From: Cydia pomonella
Taxonomy: Eukaryota; Arthropoda; Insecta; Lepidoptera; Tortricidae
Assembly: GCF_033807575.1 (NCBI RefSeq)
Contig: NC_084704.1
Coordinates: 36,061,968 to 36,125,967 of the forward strand
Direction of reading: 5' to 3'
Length of the DNA: 64,000 bases
The first letter of the stretch is position 1, and each line of letters opens with the position of its first letter. Both the position numbers and the translations under genes were made by a program. Shown here in pieces: positions 1 through 10,235 of this stretch. The notes beneath the pieces are model-generated. The model was not told the origin of the DNA. It did no database searches and worked only from the letters and a program-made list of their open reading frames with translations.

Positions 1-279
1 TTCAACAGGTGTCGTCCCACTCTCAGCCGCCATCGGTTTGTCAGTCGAGGGTCCAGCTGTTGAAAGCTCCATCGTCTCTGGCTTAGTCACCTGGGCTGGG
101 GTTCCGATAGGTACCCCGGCTTTCAGCGGCCTCTCCAGCTTCGATGGCTTCTCCTTGGCCTTCCCACTCTCTATTGGTTTCGCCCCCCTTAGTGCTTCAG
201 CATGTGCCGTCTCATCTAAGGAGGTCGTTTGTTTTTGTTGGTTTTTATTTATGATTTTTTTTGATTTAATGCTATTCAT
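1..279 (-). CDS. Partial ORF, N-terminus of a possible LINE ORF1, cut by window edge
   Basis: An ATG at complement 277-279 opens 93 codons with no stop before the window edge. The product starts MNSIKSKKIINKNQQ and is rich in Lys, Glu, Pro, Thr and Ala (for example SGKAKEKPSKLERPLKAG), with no membrane segment or recognisable domain. It is low-complexity and basic, as is common at the N-terminus of gag-like ORF1 proteins of R1- or Jockey-type LINEs, but I see no zinc knuckle because the rest is missing. The GC-rich, hairpin-forming DNA upstream (280-1100) would be its leader. That it is LINE ORF1 is inference; a host exon is the alternative. Confidence 0.35.
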   Translation of the reverse strand, partial: MNSIKSKKIINKNQQKQTTSLDETAHAEALRGAKPIESGKAKEKPSKLERPLKAGVPIGTPAQVTKPETMELSTAGPSTDKPMAAESGTTPVE

Positions 280-1035
280 ATGGTTCCCACGAGTAGCTAG
301 GGATATAAAAGGTCAGTACTACGCAGAGCCCCGCTTGCGTAGACAAGGCTATATACAACGGGTTTCGCCCGGTACCCGAGGCCTATCGTTCGCGACTGAG
401 CTCCCTCTCAGCCATGCATCCATCGGCACGATCAGTTACACCTTGGATTAGGGTTTTTGGAGTCGAGGTTGTCTCCTCCAGGAAGGGGGATGTGGATAAG
501 TGGATTAAGATGGGAAGGGGGGTCAGGAAGGTTGGTCTGGGTAAGGTTTTATGGGAAAATTGGGGGTTTGTAGGAAGGGATAAATGGGTCATTTTCATGG
601 CCCTTAATCTCCGAGCCTCCCCGTGCAGGACACCTTTCCGCTGTATCGACCTTAGCCCCTTGACGTTGTCTCCCTTTATCCGGTCTAAGAACAAGTCTCT
701 TACCGGATTTTTAGGAGAGTAACGTCTGGTTCCCCAGTCGATTCGTCGGAAGTGTGTCCACGCGAGGCGGCGGCTTATTGAGTGCCTTGCTAAGACCCAT
801 TTTTAAGGATTTGGGAATGGTTCATGAGGAGTTGGACCACGAGTTGGGATTTGCTCGGGTTCAACCTCCATTGTCCGGGTCCTTATTAGGACTAAGGGGC
901 TATCCGCAACCTGCCCACCCGCTCGGTCGCTTTGGAGACAGCTTGTTTTCCCGGTAGAAGTTCCAATGCTGGGCGTCATAAGGGTCACCTCCTGGGAGGT
1001 AGCCCAAGCGTCACCCAGCATAGACCTTCAGCCAA
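280..1035 (-). mobile_element. GC-rich structured leader, possible LINE 5' UTR
   Basis: This stretch is clearly richer in GC than the flanking DNA and lies directly upstream of the ORF that exits the window on the minus strand. It contains a strong inverted repeat with 10-base arms at 966-975 and 1012-1021 (atgctgggcg with cacccagcat, one G-U pair), with a second stem in the loop. Reading frames of 60-103 codons exist on both strands (for example 383-694 minus) but none resembles a known protein. It could be the 5' UTR of the LINE whose ORF1 begins at 279; no target duplication was found to fix its end. Confidence 0.3.
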
Positions 1036-1040
1036 GACAC

Positions 1041-1095
1041 CCGAGGGTCTTATTGCTAAAGAGCGATCTCTTCCAGACAACCTTTGGGTAGCGGA
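1041..1095 (-). mobile_element. Fragment of a LINE 3' end (RTE-like)
   Basis: On the minus strand this reads ggttgtctggaagagatcgc followed by tctttagcaataagacc. The second part matches the block at 32778-32800 (tttttagcgataagaccgcc), which precedes an AATAAA and a short tandem tail. I recall this motif as typical of 3' ends of lepidopteran RTE-type LINEs. The fragment is short and sits beside the structured leader. Confidence 0.45.
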
Positions 1096-1189
1096 AACAA
1101 AAACAATTAATGAAAAAGAGTAGGTGTTGCTAAAAAAAACACGTTATGAAGCCTACTTTCATATACACAATTTAGGTCAATAAACATAC

Positions 1190-1514
1190 TTCTTCTTCCT
1201 CGCGTTGTCCCGGCATTTGCCACGGCTCATGGGAGCCTGGGGTCCGCTTGACAACTAATCCCAAGATTTGGCGTAGGCACTAGTTTTTACGAAAGCGACT
1301 GCCATCAGACCTTCCAACCCAGAGGATAAACTAGGCCTTGTTGGGATTAGTCCGGTTTCCTCACGATGTTTTCCTTCACCGAAAAGCGACTGGTAAATAT
1401 CAAATAATATTTCGTACATAAGTTCCGAAAAACTCATTGGTACGAGCCGGGGTTTGAACCCGCGACCTCCGGATTGCAAGTCGCACGCTCTTACCGCTAG
1501 GCCACCAGCGCTTC
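1190..1514 (-). mobile_element. SINE-A copy 1 (tRNA-derived SINE) with 16-bp target duplication
   Basis: A 325-bp tRNA-derived SINE. Read on the minus strand it begins with a tRNA-like head: an A-box region (tggcctagcggtaagagcg) and a B box (ggttcaaaccc, a match to GWTCRANNC), then a conserved body and a short (gaa)n tail. It is flanked by a perfect 16-bp direct repeat, aggtcaataaacatac, at 1174-1189 and 1515-1530, which marks target-primed reverse transcription. It is nearly identical to the copies at 12339 and 29181. The tRNA-like head is an internal pol III promoter, not a functional tRNA gene. A LINE is needed in trans for movement. Confidence 0.93.
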
Positions 1515-1530
1515 AGGTCAATAAACATAC

Positions 1531-1968
1531 ACGTATAAGAAAATAAAATAGACATACATAAACATACATAATAAATATATCAGACACAAACCAAAATATA
1601 CAAACATATAACAGGAACATATCAACCACAGAGTAAAAAATAACTATGTATTTCAAACACTAAGGGAGAGATAGGTAATGTTCTTTAAGTAGTGTTATCC
1701 TGTACGTATGTCTGTATGTATGATGGCCAAAACAAACGCGCTTTAGTATACCCATCGATCCAACACCATTATGCCGGTAATGCTGTTTAGGCATATGCGA
1801 AATAACAAATTGATACTGATTTGATGTCATTAGCCCGTGCGTCTCACTTATACTTTTACAGATTGATTCTGTTATGTGGGGTGAATATTTAATTAATTCT
1901 GAACAACTTTTAGTATGTGTCCAACGGCTCACTCCGAATAGGTTAAAAAAAATTAATAAGTTGCCTTT
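1531..1968. other. AT-rich spacer, nothing recognised
   Basis: AT-rich DNA with short acat/cata runs near 1550-1580. An open frame of 90 codons on the minus strand (1660-1932) has no recognisable features. Confidence 0.5.
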
Positions 1969-2136
1969 GAGGGCCTACGCTAGCTGACGCGGACGGTTGC
2001 CGCGTGCACGCACGCAGGTGCTATTTGTAGGTGAAATCCGCCGCACGCGTCCGCTTCAGCTAGCGTCGCTCATACTATTTTTCATTAACCCGCTCGTCCG
2101 CTCCGTGCACCCGCGCCAGCTAGCGGAGGCCCTTAA
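1969..2136. mobile_element. Foldback element MITE-L copy 1
   Basis: A GC-rich element of about 170 bp whose ends are inverted repeats of roughly 24 bases: gagggcctacgctagctgac at the left and the complement of gccagctagcggaggccctt at the right. A related copy lies at 42041-42196, sharing the ends and the central block ctcatactattttt. No coding capacity. Class and autonomous partner are unknown. Confidence 0.7.
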
Positions 2137-2287
2137 GGTACGAGTATGTTACCTATAGGTGTACGTGCAGATTCGCAGATGAGTCCGTGAGATATGTCAA
2201 TGAATGGCGGAAGTCTGTCTGCGAGCAGATCTCCATCTCGCACATCTAAAAACCACACACATCTATACGTAAGTACGTGCGAGTATA

Positions 2288-2550
2288 TCTCTTTGTTTTT
2301 TTTTTTTTTATGGAGGATAGGAAGGCTTTTTACTACGATCTCACGTGATGGTAAGTTATGGTGCGGTCTACGGTGGAGCACGCTTACCTATGAGATACCT
2401 ATTTACCCTAGCCTTGAAGAGATTCAGATTGTACTCATGCGGAAACACAGACTCGGGCAGGGCATTCCACTTCTTGGCAGTTCGCGTAAGGAACGTTATG
2501 TAGGTGGAAGAGAGATGTGAGATAGATAATAACATTATTAGATTTAGCAA
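2288..2550 (-). pseudogene. LINE-D C-terminal fragment (reverse transcriptase ORF end)
   Basis: The minus strand encodes a protein end containing FLTRTAKKWNALPESVFPHE followed by YNLNLFKARVNRYL and a stop. The pattern RTAK-WN-LPESVFP-YNL-FKARVNRYL is the C-terminus of a common lepidopteran non-LTR reverse transcriptase ORF. A second copy of this family is at 49085-50345, where it is interrupted by another LINE. On the plus strand the element starts with a poly-T run (2295-2308), which is a poly-A tail on the minus strand. Only the last 60 or so codons remain, so the copy is 5' truncated. Confidence 0.75.
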
Positions 2551-2839
2551 GTTCGAATGCCGTCATAGAGCTCGTGTTTGTACTGTTCTAGTTAGCGGAT
2601 GATGGAAAACAAATATGAGGGCTACCCGCCGCGCCACATATGCACACGATCTGTAGGTACTTATGTTACAAACATAGGGGATCGTACTCTTATTAAGATA
2701 ATTGATCTACTTCCATATCATGGCTTTCGTACAATATATTCAAAAGCGATAAGCTAATGGCCTATATTAACAAACGTTCATCTGTGATTGAATCGTATTT
2801 TTTACTTTTTTTATTATTATTTATTTGGGACTTACTTCT

Positions 2840-2929
2840 CTACCAGAAACTGTTGTTAGTGCACCGTCGGTGAACTCTTTCAAAAATAAACTAGATACAC
2901 ATTTTAGAACATTAAAATGTGCTAAATAA
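2840..2929 (+). pseudogene. C-terminal scrap of a CR1-like reverse transcriptase ORF
   Basis: Thirty codons ending in TAA read LPETVVSAPSVNSFKNKLDT and so on. The motif LP..VV.A.SVNSFKN+LD is the very C-terminus of CR1/L2-type reverse transcriptase proteins (compare WNSLP..VV.APS...FKNRLD). Nothing recognisable remains upstream. Confidence 0.6.
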
Positions 2930-2972
2930 ACACAAGTGCTGCGATATACACGCATCAGTTCCAAGAGCTGAT

Positions 2973-3100
2973 AGTGTATTTTTTTTATACCACGTCGGTG
3001 GCAAACAAGCATACCGCCCGCCTGATGGTAAGCAGTCACCGTAGCCTATGGACGCCTGCAACTCCAGAGGTGTTACATGCGCGTTGCCGACCCTTTAAAA
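2973..3100 (-). repeat. Rep-C copy 1 (poly-A-tailed retroposon, truncated)
   Basis: Matches about 125 bp at the 3' end of the Rep-C family, seen longer at 31870-32228 and 37526-37850. It has the blocks ggtggcaaacaagcatac, cctgatggtaagcagt and gcgcgttgccgaccc. The poly-T at 2977-2984 is the poly-A tail on the minus strand. I recall this sequence as very common in Lepidoptera, but the parent element is not identifiable here. Confidence 0.75.
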
Positions 3101-3164
3101 ACCTGTGTATCAAATAAAATAAATAAAAAATAAAATAAAATAATCGATAACCGATATTTAAATT

Positions 3165-3275
3165 ATTATTATTTGAAGATTGTGAAACGCCAACGATGAC
3201 TATATTCATCAGATAAGTGGCAAGTAGCTTATTTAGGACTTTACTTGGACATTGGGAATCAGGTTAAATACTGTT
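3165..3275 (+). repeat. Partial copy of MITE-Q
   Basis: Shares with 19600-19680 the string gatgtgaaacgc-aacgatgac, then ttattcgtcag, aagtggcaagta and aggacttt, with scattered mismatches. Only the right half is present, without its terminal repeat. An AT-rich run (aataaa)n lies just upstream at 3113-3150. Confidence 0.55.
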
Positions 3276-3824
3276 AGTATAGTAACTAAATACTTTGTAC
3301 AAGTAACTGGCTTTATTCGTTATAACAAAAAAAGATTATCATAATTATATCTAAAAATAAAAAAGTAACTACAATATAGCTAAGTAAAACTAAAATAAAT
3401 CTTAAACCAGCCCCTGCAGCTTACCGAAGATGCTGGCAACATTTCCTCGCTGTATTGTTAAGTATACGTCGAGCGTGGAAGCTTACATCATGATGGAACA
3501 TTATTCAACATGACATCAAACTGTAATTAACCCATCATAGCAACATTAGCGATAGCAACATACATCTGTACACGATCGTCATAAATCTTAGTCATTACGA
3601 CGCGACCTCGCACAGATCACTAATTGATGCTGTAGTGATATATTAATACATTTCTAAGTACTTGATTTTGAAGTACACATAATATGTTGCAAAACAAAAT
3701 TGACATAGTTAAACTATGGAATAAACAGGCCATTACGAACGTACATTGGTATCAGACTGACATCTAACTGATGCCATTAATTAATATATTTCTTTTTGAA
3801 CATCGCTTGTATTTAGCCTTAAAT
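3276..3824. other. Spacer, nothing recognised
   Basis: Mixed-composition DNA with no ORF over 60 codons and no repeat shared with the rest of the window. Confidence 0.5.
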
Positions 3825-3832
3825 GTATTGGC

Positions 3833-4149
3833 TGGTGGCCTAGCGGTAAGAGCGTGCGACTTGCAATCCGGAGGTCGCGGGTTGAAACCCCGGCTCGTAC
3901 CAATGAGTTTATTCGGAACTTATGTACGAAATATCATTTGATATTTACCAGTCGCTTTTCGGTGAAGGAAAACATCGTGAGGAAACCGGACTAATCCCAA
4001 CAAGGCCTGGTTTACCCTCTGGGTTGGGAGGTCAGATGGCTGTCGCTTTCGTAAAAACTAGTGACTACGCCAAATCTTGGGATTAGTTGTCAAGCGGACC
4101 CCAAGCTCCCTTAAGCCGTGGCAAAATGACGGGACAACGCGAGGAAAAA
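3833..4149 (+). mobile_element. SINE-A copy 2
   Basis: Same family as 1190-1514, here on the plus strand. A-box region tggcctagcggtaagagcg at 3836 and B box ggttgaaaccc near 3880, where the usual TTCAAA is TTGAAA, so the box is mutated. The tail is gaggaaaaa. Flanking direct repeats gtattggc lie at 3825-3832 and 4150-4157 (8 bp). It is more diverged than copies 1, 3 and 4 and its first bases are missing or merged with the target duplication. Confidence 0.9.
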
Positions 4150-4176
4150 GTATTGGCGGAGCGGGCGGGTTAATTA

Positions 4177-4306
4177 TAGCCAGTCAAACAACTTGATCAG
4201 TAGAAAGGCGCAAAATTCTAATGTTCTATAAGACGGTAGCCCTTCGCGCCTACATTTTTGAAGTCTGCTGCTTTTTTCTGCTGACGGATGTGGCTTGACA
4301 GACTAT
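4177..4306. mobile_element. Small foldback element
   Basis: Imperfect inverted repeat: left arm agccagtcaaacaacttgat then cagtagaaa; right arm, read in reverse complement, agtctgtcaagccacatccg then tcagcagaaa. I recall closely similar palindromic sequences as very common in Lepidoptera. No coding potential. Confidence 0.55.
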
Positions 4307-4374
4307 AAATAACATGATTCAAATATCATTGTGATATTAATGTACGTCTGAATTAGCCCGATTCGCATCGTGGT

Positions 4375-4515
4375 GTACTGGTATCCGGACCGATACGACC
4401 TTTAAACCTAGAAATGAGGGTAGTCACCTGTTAAAGGCCGACAACGCTCTTGTTACTCCTCTGGTATTGCAGGTGTCCACGGGTGCCGATAATTGCTTAC
4501 CATCGATTCCTCTGC
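4375..4515 (+). repeat. LINE-E 3' fragment
   Basis: Contains tccggaccgatacgacctt, then caggtgtccacgg and ccgataattgcttaccatc. The same order of blocks occurs at 19223-19382, 40590-40705, 58820-58912 and 60205-60345. At 60.2 kb it is coding (FPDRYNSKK), so these are the C-terminal and 3' ends of one LINE family. This copy has lost its frame. Confidence 0.6.
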
Positions 4516-4897
4516 TTGTTTGCCTACTATATCATTAAAAACCAGCGCAATTTTTTTTTATAAAATTTGTCAGATACAACGAATGTACAAGATGTTATTA
4601 CAGAATACCATTATTGCTATATCTTATGCCAACAAAATACAGTCTTCTAATATTATTGATTAGGTTACAGAATGTTGGTGTCTATTTATATCCCTGAATT
4701 AATCGACTGATGGTCTGATCGTCACTACTAATTTCTTAAATATCAAGTCGCAACGAATTAGAAAAAAAGCCGCATTTAATCGATTTGCAAGACCAAATTG
4801 ATCCCATAAGTGTTCCGTGAATAATGTTTTGTACGGAACACTAATAATCTCATGGTTTGCGTTAACTTAGGTAAATATAAATGAGTATAATTTTTAA
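4516..4897. other. Spacer, nothing recognised
   Basis: AT-rich DNA without shared repeats or convincing coding frames. Confidence 0.5.
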
Positions 4898-6348
4898 GAA
4901 AAAAAAACCGACTTCATTGAGGGAGACCGGTGAAAGAACGATTATTGTTGATTTGAGATTTCATACAATGAAATTAAAAAGACAGCGTCCTACGCCTAAT
5001 TATGTAGAAAAGGAGGTAACATGTTTTTTTTTTGCCACTGCACCCACCTTGACACATTTCAGATTTGCCCTATGGTTGACTGGTAAGATACCTACCCGCA
5101 ATAGGGTATTCGACTGTATTTAAGATAAATTATTTCAAACCATGCAAGAAATAAAGCACCAGATAATTATTAAAACAAACTAAATAGGATAGAAATATAA
5201 AAATGTGCCTTGAAAACCTAACTGCTTGGCAAAGAGAACAAATTGCCAAACGTGAACTATGCATCATTGAAGAGTTCCGTTCTGTTCATCATCAGCAATT
5301 CCACTTCATCAAATGTCACTTCTACAAATGTAAATACTTGATTTGTTAATGAAAATACTAATCACTATATATATGCCTTTAACATTTGAGGAGTTCCCTC
5401 GAGTCCTCATGGACCCCATCGTCAGAACTCGAACTTGACAAAAATTTGTCTTGAAAATCTAATTTGCTTAACAGACACAGCGAAGAGGACAAATCGCCAA
5501 ACGTGTACTATGCGTCGTTGAAGAGTACCATTCTGATCATCATCAGCAGTTCCACTTCATCAAATGTCACTTTTTAAAATGTAAATGCTTGATTTGTTAA
5601 AGAAAATACAAAAATCATTATATGTATGCCTTTCATATTTGAAGAGTTCACTCGATTCCTCATGGACCCCGTCGTCAGGACTCCAACCTGACAAAAATTT
5701 GTCTTGAAAATCTAATTTATTTAACAAACACAGCGAAGAGGAGAAATCGCCAAACGTGTACTATGCGTCGTTGAAGAGTTCCATTCTGATCATCATCAGC
5801 AGTTCCACTTCATCAAATGTCACTTTTTTAAATGTAAATGCTTGATTTGTCAAAGAAAATACAAAAATCACTATATGTATGCCTTTCATATTTGAAGAGT
5901 TCCCTCGATTCCTCATGGACCCCATCGTCAGAAGTCGAACCTGACAAAAAATTGTTTTGAAAATTTATTTTACTTAACAAACATAGCGAAGAAGAGAAAT
6001 CGCCAAACGTGTACTATGCGTCGTTGAAGAGTTCCATTCTGATCATCATCAGCAGTTCCACTTCATCAAATGTCACTTTTTTTAAATGTAAATGCTTGAT
6101 TTGTTACAGAAAATACAAAAATCACTATATGTATGCCTTTCACATTTGAAGAGTTCCCTCGATTCCTCATGGATCCCATCATCAGAACTGAGTTTTGACA
6201 AAAACGGGACCAATCTGTATATATATACATTCAAACAAAAAAATAATTTTCAAAATCGGTTCAGAAATGACGGAGTTATGGAGTAACAAAAAAAAAAACA
6301 TACAACCGAATTGATAACCTCCTCTTTTGAAATCTTGAAGTCGGTTAA
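4898..6348. mobile_element. Composite element with short terminal inverted repeats and an internal tandem array
   Basis: The ends are inverted: aaaccgacttca at the left (4905-4916) and tgaagtcggtta at the right (6336-6347). I recall ccgacttcaa / ttgaagtcgg ends, with the internal tract tcggttcagaaatgacggag found here near 6257-6276, as a very common lepidopteran repeat, though its class is uncertain. Between the ends sits an array of four 252-253-bp units (see 5206-6204). No transposase frame is present; the 80-codon frame at 4881-5123 is not protein-like. Confidence 0.65.
5206..6204. repeat. Tandem array, four units of about 253 bp
   Basis: The marker gccaaacgtg occurs at 5244, 5496, 5749 and 6002, giving periods of 252, 253 and 253 bp. 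Each unit also carries atcatcatcagca-ttccac, tgtaaatgcttgatttgtta, gagttccctcgattcctc and a catggaccccatcgtcag block. The first unit is the most diverged and units 2-4 are very similar, the pattern expected from unequal exchange spreading the younger units. No unit has a long open frame. Confidence 0.9.
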
Positions 6349-6949
6349 TAAACAGAAAATATCTATAAAATATCAAATTCATTCAATTTAATTCAGAAAC
6401 GTTTTAATCTAGTTATAATGGCATACTTAAGTATCTCACAGCCCTAAAATAATACCACTTTTAAGAAACACATTTCTATCTATCATTTCAAAAAGAAAAT
6501 CTGCCAAAGGAGCATAATTATACGAAGAATCCGCTCAAAAAAATATCCTTTTACCGATAAATTATTACAGTTTTAACGACCAGAATCCCTATTTCGTCTT
6601 GAAGGAGAAATTCAAATTATACCTTTGTTTGCTGCCGTCAAAAGGAAGATAGCTTTAAAAATCCATTTCCCAGTTATCCGGGGAACGCCTCGGGCGATTT
6701 TTTTATATACATATTCACTGTCTTAGGATGGAGCCTACGGCGGGGACACACTGGGGCGAGAGGATGCAAAGCATCTTCCTTATAATCATACCCGGGTTTG
6801 ACGGGTGCAATTTGATTTGACGTATTAAAAGTGAATATTGTGTCGGTGTCGATAAATTTACGATAGTTATGAGTAAAAGAACGTACTTTTGCTTTTTTTG
6901 TATATTATAATTGCTTTTACAATAAAATGAACTGACTTAATATTCGATG
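6349..6949. other. Spacer, nothing recognised
   Basis: Mostly AT-rich. A short GC-richer patch at 6720-6800 is not shared with other parts of the window. Confidence 0.5.
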
Positions 6950-7226
6950 TCATCAGTCGCTTGCCCTTATCCCATTCATTTGGGGTCGGCGCAGCATTTC
7001 TTTTCCTTCCATATCTTTCTGTCACCCGTCATCTCATCGCTCACTCGCGTTCGTTTCATGTCATCTCTCACACAATCCATCCACCTTTTCCTAGGTTTTC
7101 CTCTGCCGTTCCATCCCTCCACATTCATTCATAATACCTTTCTCGTCACATGACTTTCATCCCTCCGCATCACATGCCCATACCACGCTAAGCGATTCGC
7201 TCTTACTTTTTCTATTATGGGTATCT
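6950..7226 (-). pseudogene. RTE-type LINE C-terminal fragment
   Basis: On the minus strand the translation runs EKVRANRLAWYGHVMRRDES, then HVTRKVL, a stop, NVEGWNGRGKPRKRWMDCVRDDMK, ending in a CADPK-like tail (short pieces quoted). The pattern RLAWYGHVMRRDE...GRGKPRKRWMDCV+DDMK is the end of RTE-type reverse transcriptase ORFs. It carries an in-frame stop near the middle and no upstream RT, so it is a dead 5'-truncated fragment. Confidence 0.8.
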
Positions 7227-8021
7227 AATATTCGATGTACCTAATTTTAATTATTGTCAGAATGACTACATTCATATTTGTTATTATGATTTACAAATTG
7301 TTTGCTATCGATAATTATAACACTTGAGTCGATATTTAATTCATTACTAGCTCTGGTTTTTGCTTCAGAAAACACGGGCTTTGCTTTTATAGTTTTATAA
7401 ACATAAAAGTCATTTGTATATACAAACCATTCATTCAAAATTTAGTTTCACATTGCGATGCTTGTTGCCGAAATCAATAATCCGGCGGAGACTACAGACA
7501 CCTTATTATTGTCATATATATTTTGCGACAGTATTTGTTCTAATATTGATATCGTTCGTAATATTTAGCGCATGGCAATATTTACCCCAATAGTTAATTT
7601 TTTTACCTAGGTACTGTAAAAAGGGTTATTAAAGTATAAGACATTGAAATTACCTAAAGTATGCACACGTTTTTGGAAAATAAAGATTAATTAAAAACAT
7701 ATAACAAGAAGAAAACTTTATAAATGTAGGCTTACAGTTACGAACAGCTTAATGTAACCCGATCAACAAATAAATAAACAGCAAGCCCTAAACACATTTC
7801 CACAGACATCCTAATACTAAAGCAGACAGAGCTAGACTCTGAAATATGAGCGCAAAATTACTGTCATTATTTACCGCCTCGCTGCTCAGTTGCTCACAAA
7901 AGAGCCCACTCGTGTGTCCCACATAAAACTCAATAGCGTTGAGGGTGTGACCCGAGGACCTAGAACTTAAGCTAGATGTCCAATCTAAGGTCCAATCATA
8001 GTGTTAGTGGTTCAGGTAATC
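7227..8021. other. Spacer, nothing recognised
   Basis: AT-rich, with a 63-codon frame (7247-7438 minus) that has no family features. A GC-richer patch at 7860-7960 is not repeated in the window. Confidence 0.45.
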
Positions 8022-8398
8022 ATAGTGTTGTGTTCCTATATGACAGCCGACATGTGTCCTGCTGAGCCGTTCGATCAGCTCATTCACATATAGGCTAAAT
8101 AGGACGGGGGATGACAGCCTCCCCCCCCCCCCCCCTGCTTTACACCAAAATTCAGCCTATACACATCTGAGTCAACCCCTGCCCATCTGACGCGATTGAC
8201 CTGGCTGTTGTACCAATATTTTAATAAAGCCACGCACTCCCTAGGAAGATCGGTTTTTTGCAGCTTGTCCCATAGTATATCGTACACAACCAGGTCAAAC
8301 GCTTTGGACAAGTCCAGAAAATACGCATAAATTGGGGTGTTCCTGTCGTTGTAGTACTTGACTATGCCTGAGTTACTTGCGTATACAAATGAGAGCAA
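8022..8398 (-). pseudogene. Reverse transcriptase fragment broken by a 15-C run
   Basis: The minus strand encodes the RT palm: IYAYFLDLSKAFDLVVYD (motif A with the first catalytic Asp), then NSQVNRVRWAGVDSDVYRLN and FGVKQGG (motif B, GVxQG). A run of 15 C at 8121-8135 then shifts the frame; beyond it SSPVLFSLYVNELIERLS continues in another frame down to about 8022. The order matches motifs A-B of an RTE/CR1-like RT. The FADD motif is missing. The homopolymer lies exactly over the Gly-Gly after GVKQ, so slippage at a G-rich codon pair is the likely cause of the break. Confidence 0.85.
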
Positions 8399-9218
8399 CC
8401 TTCCCTGTAGTAAATTTTATATGCCGGTCTATCGTAGTATTCTATTGAGACTAGATTTTTAGCTACGTTCAGTTGAATGACACAAGGTAATTAAAAACGA
8501 GGTCAATTTTTCCCGCCTCAACAAAATGTCTTAAGGTCAATCTGATATTATTATATCAGATACAGACACTGAATAGAATACAGAGACAGAATAGAATACT
8601 ACGTTCTCGCTAATTCTATGACGATCACCTTGTAGGAAAAGAATCATATCATATCATACGTGATGTTTAAAAAAATGTACCTCAATAAAGTGATTTAGAA
8701 GGGACATCCAGCGTAAGAAAAGTCCTTGGTGTGACCATTTCGCTCGGCATTTCCTCCGATCCGCATTCGTTTTACAGGGAAAGGGAAGCGCCCAGATGTC
8801 GGCGGGACAAATTATTTACTACCCTCCTTTTGTCGGCTCGCACATATTTGTTATTGCGCGAATTTGGCTGTTCACCTGCTGGGACGGGTTAGTGTTAGAT
8901 CGAGTTGGAGCATTTGGTTTTTTTTTTTCAAACTTGACAAATTTTTAGAGCAAAACAAACAGACAAGAGCATACGATGTGAAACAATATAATTATGTAGA
9001 TCACAAAGAGCATGTCGTCTGACATGATTTAGAAATCATTTAAGTTTACATATTTACTGCATTCAACATTTTAAACGTAATATTATTATTTTTTTACAAA
9101 TGTTTCCATGACATTACAGTTAACCTAATGGCGCACGAAACAAGAATATAACAATATTTATATTAAAACATTAATCTAATATGGATTAGGTACCTACTCG
9201 TGTATACTACAGAGTTGT
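8399..9218. other. Spacer with a GC-richer island
   Basis: Mainly AT-rich. A short near-duplication (gaatagaatac, 8571-8600) is present. From about 8700 to 8905 the DNA becomes GC-richer and non-repetitive within the window; it could be a regulatory element or an old exon, but I see no clear frame or splice sites. Confidence 0.35.
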
Positions 9219-10046
9219 ATGTCATATATTATGGTGCGACGTTATATTAGTGCAGATTTTATAGTTTACTTGGGCCACAGGAGGAAAGCCAATCATACCA
9301 CAATGATAAAAATAACACCGCCAATTTTTCAAATAAATTCTCTCAGCCTTTCATTCAGAAGAAACATTTTAAAACCAAATGTAAACCTACCCCACAAACC
9401 TACTCCATTGCATATGACCTCAAAGATGGCGGATAAGAACATAGAAACTGCTACCTTGCCAGTTGAAAAAAATGGAGTCATACATCTTAAGCTGTCAAGC
9501 TTGGAGTATACTTTAAGCTTGAGCAGAATAAATCAGGAGTCCTCCGTACAGATTACATCAGTCGGAAAATTGTAGGGCCAGCAGAAAAAGGGGTCGAGTA
9601 ATATATTACCTTGTTTTTATTACGAAAATGCGCGCGGAAATGAAGTAAGGAATGTTGGGATTAAAATAAATATGTCAGAGGTGGTCAAATAAAATGCAAT
9701 TGAGGTGACATGTTTATATTATGTTTCATACAAGAAATATGAGTATCCATAAAATATTAAGATCAATGAAATGAAGGAAAATAATGGACATTGTAAAACA
9801 AGGTGAAAATCAAATGAAATAAAGAAAGTAAGAAACAGAAATGCAGATGAACTGATTGGTACTGCATTTGCATTCTATTTACTTAGATAGAAAGTTTAAT
9901 TTCTTTTCGAATGAATTATTGAATATAGTATATCGATTATTACTCTTGGTATGATGAAATTATAGTTCGGTATAGTAATCATTATTAACAGCAATAATTT
10001 TTCTTATTCAACGTATCTATTTAGCCTGGAGTTTTAACTAGAATTA
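9219..10046. other. AT-rich spacer with an unassigned 118-codon frame
   Basis: The plus-strand frame 9219-9575 begins MSYIMVRRYISADFIVYLGH. It shows no domain, signal peptide or repeat and lies in AT-rich DNA. It is more likely a chance frame than a gene. Confidence 0.25.
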
Positions 10047-10235
10047 TCATGCACCTTAAATGTAACTTTCTTTGGACTTTCTGTCTTATCACACAACAAT
10101 TAATTATACGTAACCTTAATTGAAACATCACCTTGTGATGTCACAAGCACCTTAAATGTATCTTTCTTTGGACTTTCTGTTTTATCACTCATAATAATTA
10201 ATTACATGTTACAAAGGGAAACTAATTCAATTATA
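10047..10235 (+). repeat. Local direct duplication, two units of about 96 bp
   Basis: gcaccttaaatgtaactttc at 10051 recurs as gcaccttaaatgtatctttc at 10147, followed both times by tttggactttctgt-ttatcac and ataattaat. The offset is 96 bp. Too diverged to be very recent. Confidence 0.75.

Noticed and set aside
1440..1510. tRNA gene at the SINE-A head (also at 3836, 12600, 29440) and SINE-B heads
   Set aside because: A and B boxes are present but the cloverleaf is imperfect, and the sequence continues into a repeated SINE body with a tail and target duplications.
5206..6204. CRISPR-like array
   Set aside because: Units are 253 bp, contiguous, without short repeats and unique spacers, and the genome is eukaryotic. 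It is an ordinary tandem array.
9219..9575. 118-codon ORF as a gene
   Set aside because: No domain, AT-rich context, no splice or promoter support.
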